Made by a program: the position numbers and the translations under genes. Source: an uncultured Oscillospiraceae bacterium (GTDB lineage: Bacteria > Bacillota > Clostridia > Oscillospirales > Oscillospiraceae). Taken from it: a DNA stretch of 5,414 nucleotides. The notes under the pieces are model-generated. The model saw only the letters and a list, made by a program, of their open reading frames with translations. It did not search any database and was not told where the DNA came from. The first letter of the stretch is position 1. Every line of letters starts with the position of its first letter. Positions 1 through 4,282 of the stretch are shown one piece after another. The stretch covers positions 1 through 5,414 of the forward strand of contig CALWXI010000113.1 in the NCBI GenBank assembly GCA_944385455.1, given 5' to 3'.

Positions 1-102
1 TCCGCTGATATAGGGAATCATGTTGCGTATATTGACAACGCAGGAGAATCTACAACAATTTTTGTAGATACGTGTATTTTTTCAGAGGATCAAAATAGTT
101 GA
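1..102 (+). CDS. C-terminal end of an unrecognised protein (5' truncated)
   Basis: Frame 1 is open from the window edge to a TGA at 100-102; the other two plus frames stop within the first 12 bases. The 33 visible residues begin SADIGNHVAYID and end FSEDQNS. They read as a plausible soluble C-terminus: a strand-like stretch (TTIFVDTCIF) followed by a short polar, acidic tail. I recognise no motif and assign no function. The DNA here is about 40% GC or less, clearly lower than the genes to the right, which fits either a horizontally acquired neighbour or simply a different gene class. The gene converges on the minus-strand tRNA transcript. A 7-bp AT-rich inverted repeat (101-107 with 114-120) covers the stop codon but has no T run after it, so it is not a convincing terminator. 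Confidence 0.5.
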   Translation, partial: SADIGNHVAYIDNAGESTTIFVDTCIFSEDQNS

Positions 103-154
103 TTTTCAAGCCAGAAAATCTATGCTGCAATGCTCCTACATCATACTCCATCCT

Positions 155-211
155 AAAATGCGAAAAGGCGGCAGAAGGTCAGCCCGTTCCCGGTGCTGAT
201 CTATGCCGCCT
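155..211 (-). terminator. Compound hairpin with short U run; probable intrinsic terminator of the tRNA-Arg transcript
   Basis: Two nested stems are visible. The outer one pairs AGGCGGCA (166-173) with TGCCGCCT (204-211), 8 bp. The inner one pairs 177-183 with 195-201, 7 bp with one G-U, and extends by three more pairs (184-186 with 191-193, with a bulge at 194). Read on the minus strand, the outer stem is followed by TTTTCGCATTTT, a short and interrupted U tract. On the plus strand the following TAATTTGCTT is weaker, so any bidirectional use for the gene ending at 102 is doubtful. If this is the tRNA terminator, the primary transcript from about 476 would be roughly 320 nt. The terminator role is inferred from structure plus the U run; the stem itself is seen directly. 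Confidence 0.5.
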
Positions 212-264
212 AATTTGCTTATATAGTCGTTTACTATGGACACTTCAATTTCAATCAAAGATGC

Positions 265-284
265 TATGCGAATAGAATCGCATA
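265..284. repeat. Short perfect inverted repeat (7-bp stem, 6-nt loop)
   Basis: TATGCGA (265-271) pairs exactly with TCGCATA (278-284) around a 6-base loop. It lies between the tRNA-proximal long hairpin (306-350) and the compound hairpin (155-211), so a minus-strand RNA would carry three stem-loops in a row. There is no T run on either side, so it is not a terminator on its own. Its function is unknown and chance occurrence is possible at this length. Confidence 0.4.
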
Positions 285-305
285 ACTTCTTTTCACCATA
301 CCGTA

Positions 306-350
306 GCTTAAGCCCCATAGGTCCACATTGTGTACCTATGGGGCTTAAGC
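306..350. repeat. 17-bp perfect inverted repeat just downstream of tRNA-Arg
   Basis: The arm at 306-322 (GCTTAAGCCCCATAGGT) is the exact reverse complement of the arm at 334-350. The 11-base spacer can add three more pairs (324-326 with 330-332) after one mismatch. It starts 19 bases beyond the CCA end of the minus-strand tRNA gene. It resembles an intrinsic terminator stem, but neither strand has a U tract: the minus-strand sequence after the stem begins TACGGTATGG and the plus-strand sequence begins CTTTGCAAG. It could be a terminator with a poor tail, a barrier that sets the 3' end of the tRNA precursor, or a protein-binding palindrome. The repeat is certain; its role is not. Confidence 0.75.
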
Positions 351-369
351 CTTTGCAAGTGCCTTTTGT

Positions 370-446
370 TGGTACGCCCGGCTGGATTCGAACCAGTGGC
401 CTACAGAGTCGGAGTCTGTCACTCTATCCAACTGAGCTACGGGCGC
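370..446 (-). tRNA. tRNA-Arg, anticodon CCG
   Basis: The minus strand gives a complete 77-nt cloverleaf with encoded CCA. The acceptor arm is GCGCCCG with CGGGCGT, the first pair being a G-U wobble. The D arm is GCTC/GAGT with the AGTTGGATA loop, and the anticodon stem ACAGA/TCTGT is perfect. The anticodon loop CTCCGAC puts CCG at positions 34-36, which reads the arginine codon CGG. The variable loop has 5 nt, and the T loop TTCGAAT carries the invariant TTC. The T stem ACTGG/CCAGC has one A-C mismatch at its outer pair. A CGG-specific tRNA suits the GC-rich codon use of the genes to the right, which use CGG repeatedly. Transcription is away from the downstream HAD gene. Confidence 0.96.
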
Positions 447-482
447 ATTTCAACAAGACATGTATCACACATATCTTTGGTA

Positions 483-511
483 AGTATAGCAGATGTTTTT
501 TCATTTGTAAA
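483..511 (-). promoter_or_regulatory. Sigma-A promoter of tRNA-Arg, with AT-rich upstream tract
   Basis: On the minus strand the -35 box is TTTACA (506-511, 5 of 6 to consensus) and the -10 box is TATACT (483-488, 5 of 6), with an exact 17-base spacer. A TGC triplet just before the -10 makes it an extended -10. The start would be near 476, leaving a leader of about 30 nt before the tRNA 5' end at 446. Upstream of the -35, positions 521-535 hold an A/T tract (CAAAAAATTTTTAAA on the plus strand) in the place of an UP element, which would suit a highly expressed stable RNA gene. Confidence 0.85.
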
Positions 512-609
512 GTCCTGAATCAAAAAATTTTTAAATGGTGTCCGGAAAAACACCGCTTGAGGAATTCAGACTATTTTACGGCAAGCAGTCAAAAAAAGGA
601 ACGGATTTC

Positions 610-639
610 TTGACGCACCGGTCTCAAGGCAGATATAAT
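610..639 (+). promoter_or_regulatory. Sigma-A promoter of the HAD / CapA-family gene pair
   Basis: The -35 box is TTGACG (610-615, 5 of 6), the spacer is 18 bases, and the -10 box is a perfect TATAAT (634-639). The transcript would start around 646, giving the HAD gene a leader of about 48 nt if translation begins at 694. This placement argues against the in-frame ATG at 652, which would be only about six bases from the transcript 5' end with no room for a ribosome binding site. No operator-like repeat is obvious around it. Confidence 0.75.
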
Positions 640-693
640 GAATCTGATTGAATGGAACAGACTGGTATAGGCCAAAGAAATGGGGGCGCGGCC

Positions 694-1359
694 ATGGAGG
701 GAAACAGACGCTTTCACCTGGTGACATTTGATCTGGACGGCACCATGCTGAACGACGAGTGGGCCCACGCCGAGGCCAACCGGCGGATCGGAGCAAAGCT
801 GGGCATTGACTGCACTGCCCTGGGAGACATGACAGGCTATTCTGTCCGCACTCGCTGGCAGGCACTATGCCGTCAGGCCGATGTAACTGCAGACGTAGAA
901 GAGATTGCCCGGGACCATTTCCGCATCACGCTGGAGATCATCCGTCAGGCCCGGATACCGGAATCCGCAGGATTGACAAAGACGCTCCGCGCCCTTCGTG
1001 CGGCAGGCTATACCCTGGCGGTGGTCTCCTCCTCCGATGAGGATTTTGTCCGGGCAGTGACGGATTATCTGGGGGTGGCAGATCTTCTGGACTGCTTTGT
1101 CACGCAAAGTCAGGTGGCCGTGCTGAAGCCTGCGCCGGACATCTACCGGAAGGTCCAGGCTCTGACGGGAATCCACGCCGCAGCAGCTTTGGGCGTGGAG
1201 GACAGCGCCCCCGGCTGTCAGGCCCTGCGGGGCGCGGGGATGTACACCGTGGGCTTCACCGATGAAGGCCGGAACCGGCAGGATCTCTCCGCCGCGGATA
1301 CTCACATCGCGGTTATGGGAGAGCTCCTCCCACTGATCCACCGGCTGCAAAACCCGTAA
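694..1359 (+). CDS. HAD-superfamily hydrolase (beta-phosphoglucomutase / phosphatase-like)
   Basis: This 221-residue cytosolic protein has all four HAD motifs in order. Motif I is TFDLDGT, with nucleophile Asp13 and acid/base Asp15. Motif II is VVSSS, with Ser112. The motif III Lys145 lies in VLKPAPDIY, and motif IV is GVEDS, with Glu169-Asp170 binding magnesium. The helical cap lies between motifs I and II (about residues 20-90), which places it in subfamily I with the beta-phosphoglucomutase, phosphoglycolate phosphatase and sugar-phosphatase group. The length is normal for that group. The family removes phosphate from, or isomerises, small phosphorylated metabolites through an aspartyl-phosphate intermediate; the substrate cannot be read from sequence. 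I chose the ATG at 694 because motif I then sits at the usual distance from the N-terminus and the promoter at 610-639 leaves a proper leader. Its ribosome binding site is weak (GGGGG at 682-686). An in-frame ATG at 652 would add 14 residues. The CapA-family gene follows 50 bp later. Confidence 0.88.
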   Translation: MEGNRRFHLVTFDLDGTMLNDEWAHAEANRRIGAKLGIDCTALGDMTGYSVRTRWQALCRQADVTADVEEIARDHFRITLEIIRQARIPESAGLTKTLRALRAAGYTLAVVSSSDEDFVRAVTDYLGVADLLDCFVTQSQVAVLKPAPDIYRKVQALTGIHAAAALGVEDSAPGCQALRGAGMYTVGFTDEGRNRQDLSAADTHIAVMGELLPLIHRLQNP

Positions 1360-1409
1360 AGAAATACCAGTGATCGAAACGACGTCCATGGAAAAGGGAG
1401 GGATCGGAT

Positions 1410-2759
1410 ATGCGGCTGTACAGCGGAGGCGGTAAACGCCAGTCGTCTCCCCGGTCCTTATCGCGCCGCCGGGGCGGCAAGCACTTGCAGCCGGCCCGGC
1501 GGGGCCGGCTGCGGCGGGGTGTAGGGGCGCTGGCCGCCTGCGGAGCAGCACTGATGATGGCCACGGTATCCGCCGGCGGGCCGGGCACATTGCTGGCGGA
1601 AAATCTGCCGGCCCAGACGCTGTCTCCGGCGAAGCATATCCAGGGAGCTGCAGAACCGCAGGCCCGGTTCGTCCTGAGCTTTGCGGGAGACTGTACGCTG
1701 GGGGCCGAGCACGATTCCTGGAACCGCAGCGGCAATTTCCCCGATGTGGTAGGGACGGACTATGCCTATCCCTTCTCCGGCGTACTGTCCCTCTTTGGTG
1801 CGGACGATTTCACCTTTGTCAATCTGGAAGGCGTCCTGACGGACTATCATGTCCCTGCGCAAAAGACCTATCGCTTCCGGGGTCCTCCGGAATACGCGCA
1901 GATCCTCACAGAGGGCAGCGTGGAAGCCGTGACGCTGGCCAACAACCACACGCTGGACTACGGCACCCAGGGTCTGGCAGACACCCGGGCAGCCTTAAAG
2001 TCCGCCGGCATCGCCGCCTGCGGCGACTGTGAGACGCTGCTGGTGACCACCGACAGCGGACTGCGCGTCGGCATCTATGCCGCCTATCATCTGGACCGCA
2101 CCCGGATCCGGAATGGCATCGAGGAACTGCAGCAACAGGGCGCGGAGGTGATCGTGGCGGCCTTTCACAGCGGGACGGAAGGGGCCTATCAGCCCACCGC
2201 CGCTCAGGAGAGCCTCTTCCGCTATGCGGCGGACTGCGGCGCCCACATCGTCTACAACAGCCACCCGCACGTGCTGGGTCCCATGGAATTTGACGGAGAG
2301 CACCTGATCCTCTCCAGCATGGGGAATTTCTGCTTCGGCGGAAACCGGAACCCCACGGACAAGGATACCGCCGTGGTGCAGGTGACGGTGGAACGGACCG
2401 GCTCCGGCATCGAGCTGACAGAGGTAACAGTCATCCCCTGCTCCGTCACCAGCACCCCGGGCCGCAACGACTACCGCCCCTCCCTCTGTGAGGCGGAGAG
2501 CACCGCCGCAGAACGCATTGCCCGAAAGCTGGCGGGAACCTATCAGGCTCCGGCGGCGCAGACATCCCGGCCGGAAACAGCTCCGCCGGCGGATACCGGC
2601 TCCGAAACCGCTGCGGCAGCTCCGTCCCAAACAACGCCTCAGACGGACATAGGCACGGAAATGCAGCCCGCCGTTCCGGCACCGGAAGCCGGGCAGGAAG
2701 TTTCGGGCACCCAGGAACCGGAGTGGGTGTTCCTTGACAATGGGGCCGGTATCGGGTAA
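1410..2759 (+). CDS. CapA-family (poly-gamma-glutamate synthesis type) membrane-anchored protein
   Basis: The 449-residue protein has three parts. Residues 1-36 are a strongly basic head rich in Arg, Gly and Ser. Residues 37-55 form a single hydrophobic segment that should anchor it with the rest outside the cell. Residues 87-345 are a CapA / PGA_cap domain of the calcineurin-like metallophosphatase fold. The expected signature blocks are present: FAGDCTLG (91-98), NLEG (138-141), LANNH (176-180), FHSG (252-255, where relatives often have HWG), SHPHVLGP (284-291) and SSMGNF (302-307). The metal-ligand candidates Asp94, Asn179, His180, His253, His285 and His287 are therefore kept. Residues about 378-436 are a low-complexity Pro/Ala/Thr/Glu tail, probably disordered and wall-spanning, ending EWVFLDNGAGIG. 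The start has a good binding site (AGGGAGG, 1395-1401). CapA relatives act in poly-gamma-glutamate capsule synthesis, but many clostridial members stand alone, as here: no capB/capC lies in the window. The actual substrate is unknown. Confidence 0.85.
   Translation: MRLYSGGGKRQSSPRSLSRRRGGKHLQPARRGRLRRGVGALAACGAALMMATVSAGGPGTLLAENLPAQTLSPAKHIQGAAEPQARFVLSFAGDCTLGAEHDSWNRSGNFPDVVGTDYAYPFSGVLSLFGADDFTFVNLEGVLTDYHVPAQKTYRFRGPPEYAQILTEGSVEAVTLANNHTLDYGTQGLADTRAALKSAGIAACGDCETLLVTTDSGLRVGIYAAYHLDRTRIRNGIEELQQQGAEVIVAAFHSGTEGAYQPTAAQESLFRYAADCGAHIVYNSHPHVLGPMEFDGEHLILSSMGNFCFGGNRNPTDKDTAVVQVTVERTGSGIELTEVTVIPCSVTSTPGRNDYRPSLCEAESTAAERIARKLAGTYQAPAAQTSRPETAPPADTGSETAAAAPSQTTPQTDIGTEMQPAVPAPEAGQEVSGTQEPEWVFLDNGAGIG
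1487..1512 (+). repeat. GC-rich 11-bp hairpin inside the CapA-family gene
   Basis: Positions 1487-1497 (GCAGCCGGCCC) pair exactly with 1502-1512 around a 4-base loop (GGCG). It falls at codons 26-35 of the CapA-family gene, in the part encoding the Arg-rich cytoplasmic head. A smaller GC hairpin (about 1465-1478) sits just upstream. There is no U run, so it is not a terminator. It may simply follow from GC-rich Arg/Gly/Pro codons, or it may slow ribosomes before the membrane segment emerges; the latter is speculation. Confidence 0.6.
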
Positions 2760-2762
2760 AAT
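2734..2762 (+). promoter_or_regulatory. Sigma-A promoter of the symporter / aminopeptidase genes, overlapping the upstream stop codon
   Basis: The -35 box is a perfect TTGACA (2734-2739), the spacer is exactly 17 bases, and the -10 box is TAAAAT (2757-2762, 5 of 6). The first three bases of the -10 box are the TAA stop of the CapA-family gene, and the -35 box lies within that gene's last codons. The predicted start near 2769 gives a leader of about 34 nt with a clear AGGAG (2787-2791) ahead of the symporter ATG at 2803. No terminator separates it from the upstream genes, so the symporter could be transcribed both from here and by read-through. Confidence 0.75.
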
Positions 2763-2802
2763 TTTTGCGCTATCTTTATAAGAAAGAGGAGAGAGAAAAA
2801 AC

Positions 2803-4215
2803 ATGAGCTATATCATCGCGATCGGAGCATATCTGCTGCTGCTGTTGATCTACGGTCTGGTCATTGCCCATAAGAAGGTCAAGACCGCCGACGACATGGT
2901 CACCGGCGGTCACCGGATCCCCTTTATCATCCTGGTGGGCAGCCTGCTGGCCACTTGGTGCGGCGGCGGCGGCATCACCGGCTCCGCCGGCGTCGTTTAC
3001 AGCGGCGGTCCCTGGGTGGGTGCCATCACCTTTGCCGCGCCTCCCATCGGCATCATCCTGCTGTACTTCATCGCCGGCAAGGTGCGCAAATCCAACAAGG
3101 TCACCGTACCTGAGATCATGGAGGCCCGGTACGGCACCGCCGCCAGCATCATTTCCGCGCTGTGCGTGATGCTGGCCTATGTGGGTGTGCTGGCCACGCA
3201 GCTCAAGGCGGCGGCGGACATTCTGGTGCTGCTTTGCTCCTCCAGCGGGATCGAGGTGTCCCATGGCCTGGCACTTACCATCTGCACCGTCATCATCGCG
3301 GTAATCACCGTAGGCGGCGGCCTGGTGTCCGTGGCCTATTCCGACGCCGTCAGTGCGCTGATCATGATCGGCGGCTTCTTCCTGGCCATCCCTGTCCTCA
3401 TGGGTGTGGCCGCCTCTCAGGGCGCCGTGCTGCCCGCATCCAAGACCACCCTCACCGGCGGCATGTCCGGTGTGGAGATCCTGGGCTACTTCCTGCCCTC
3501 CCTGGCGCTGATGCTGGGTGATCAGAACATGCTGCAGCGTTTTGCCTCCGCCAAGAACAGCGAAGAGGCAAAAAAGTCCAACATTGGCATGTTCATCGGC
3601 GAGATCCTGGTCATCATCAGCATCATCGCCCTGGTGACCCAGGCCGCCAAGCTCTATCCCACTCTGGAAACTCCCTCCAATGTCATCTTCCAGGTGGCGG
3701 TGGATTATCTGCCCCTGGCCTTCGGCGCACTGGTGATGTGCGCATGCATGGCCTTCATCGTCACCACGGCGGACAGCTATCTGCTCTCCTCCGCCACCAA
3801 CCTCACCAACGACATCTATGTCAAGTATATCCGCAAGGATGCCTCTGACAAGCAGAAGATGCTGGTGCTGCGCGGCACCATCGTGGTGTTCAGCGCCGTG
3901 GCCGTGGCTTTGACGCTGTACTTCCCCACCGTGCTGCAGCTGCAGATGACCGCCTACACCATGTACGGCGCGGCCATCACCCCCGCCATCCTCTTCGCTC
4001 TCTTTTCCAAGCGGGTGACTCCCGCGGCAGGTATGGCGGGCATCGTGGTGGGAGGCCTGGCCACCATCGTCTGGACGCTGATGGGCACTCCCTACGGCAT
4101 CCAGTGCGCCATTGTGGCGGTCCCCGCTTCCGTCATTGCCATTTTGCTGGTCACCGCCATTTCCCGCAAGGGCGGCCCGGAGTATTCTCTGGAAGCGCTC
4201 TATCAGGACAAGTGA
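2803..4215 (+). CDS. Sodium:solute symporter (SSS family)
   Basis: This 470-residue integral membrane protein has about 13 hydrophobic segments, at roughly residues 3-22, 39-58, 70-92, 113-140, 155-174, 180-203, 222-238, 262-281, 300-320, 356-374, 380-401, 407-426 and 431-453, which is the usual SSS topology. Family hallmarks are VPEIMEARYG (102-111) after the third segment, GDQNMLQRFASAK (239-251), and TADSYLLSS followed by NLTNDIY (322-339). Aligning the NDIY motif by eye to the EDLY of PutP puts Thr321-Thr322 at the hydroxyl pair of the Na2 sodium site, so sodium coupling is likely. The family drives uptake of sugars, proline, pantothenate, carboxylates and similar solutes by the sodium gradient; the Gly-rich first-core-helix motif TWCGGGGITG (51-60) does not let me name the substrate. 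The start is supported by AGGAG at 2787-2791. An M29 aminopeptidase gene follows after 67 bp, hinting at an amino acid or small-peptide-related substrate, which is inference from context only. Confidence 0.93.
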   Translation: MSYIIAIGAYLLLLLIYGLVIAHKKVKTADDMVTGGHRIPFIILVGSLLATWCGGGGITGSAGVVYSGGPWVGAITFAAPPIGIILLYFIAGKVRKSNKVTVPEIMEARYGTAASIISALCVMLAYVGVLATQLKAAADILVLLCSSSGIEVSHGLALTICTVIIAVITVGGGLVSVAYSDAVSALIMIGGFFLAIPVLMGVAASQGAVLPASKTTLTGGMSGVEILGYFLPSLALMLGDQNMLQRFASAKNSEEAKKSNIGMFIGEILVIISIIALVTQAAKLYPTLETPSNVIFQVAVDYLPLAFGALVMCACMAFIVTTADSYLLSSATNLTNDIYVKYIRKDASDKQKMLVLRGTIVVFSAVAVALTLYFPTVLQLQMTAYTMYGAAITPAILFALFSKRVTPAAGMAGIVVGGLATIVWTLMGTPYGIQCAIVAVPASVIAILLVTAISRKGGPEYSLEALYQDK

Positions 4216-4221
4216 TTCCCG

Positions 4222-4249
4222 GCGGGGCAGAAGCCATCTTCTGCCCCGC
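4222..4249 (+). terminator. 12-bp perfect hairpin between symporter and aminopeptidase genes; weak or partial terminator
   Basis: GCGGGGCAGAAG (4222-4233) pairs perfectly with CTTCTGCCCCGC (4238-4249) around a CCAT loop. It begins 7 bases after the symporter stop and ends 33 bases before the aminopeptidase ATG. The stem would be very stable, but what follows is TTCCATTCCATTT rather than a run of U. Full termination is therefore uncertain. Partial termination, or protection of the symporter mRNA 3' end so the two genes are expressed at different levels, fits equally well. I see no separate promoter for the aminopeptidase after the hairpin, which argues that some transcripts pass through. Confidence 0.45.
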
Positions 4250-4282
4250 TTCCATTCCATTTGAAAGAAAGGAAGTTTTTCC

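Noticed and set aside
101..120. AT-rich 7-bp inverted repeat over the stop codon of the left-hand gene as its terminator
   Set aside because: The stem is weak, overlaps the stop codon and is followed by TATGCTGCAA rather than a T run.
215..237. Possible plus-strand promoter TTGCTT / TACTAT
   Set aside because: The spacer is only 11 bases, too short for sigma-A, and no plus-strand gene follows before the oppositely oriented tRNA.
136..318. 60-codon minus-strand open frame downstream of the tRNA
   Set aside because: Its ATG lies inside the 17-bp hairpin arm with no clear ribosome binding site, and its last third overlaps the compound terminator-like hairpin. The frame stays open far upstream, through the tRNA, as chance frames do. 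I recognise no family, though a degraded small gene cannot be excluded.
236..613. 125-codon plus-strand open frame across the tRNA region
   Set aside because: It reads through the complement of the tRNA gene and its promoter, giving the familiar spurious peptide of tRNA antisense (GTPGWIRTSGLQSRS), and it has no ribosome binding site.
652..693. Upstream in-frame ATG at 652 as the HAD gene start
   Set aside because: It would lie about six bases from the predicted transcript start with no ribosome binding site, and it adds 14 residues that HAD relatives do not need before motif I.
865..1590. 241-codon minus-strand open frame opposite the HAD gene and the start of the CapA-family gene
   Set aside because: The plus-strand HAD and CapA motifs are complete over this stretch; the antisense product is Arg/Pro/Gly-rich with no motif.
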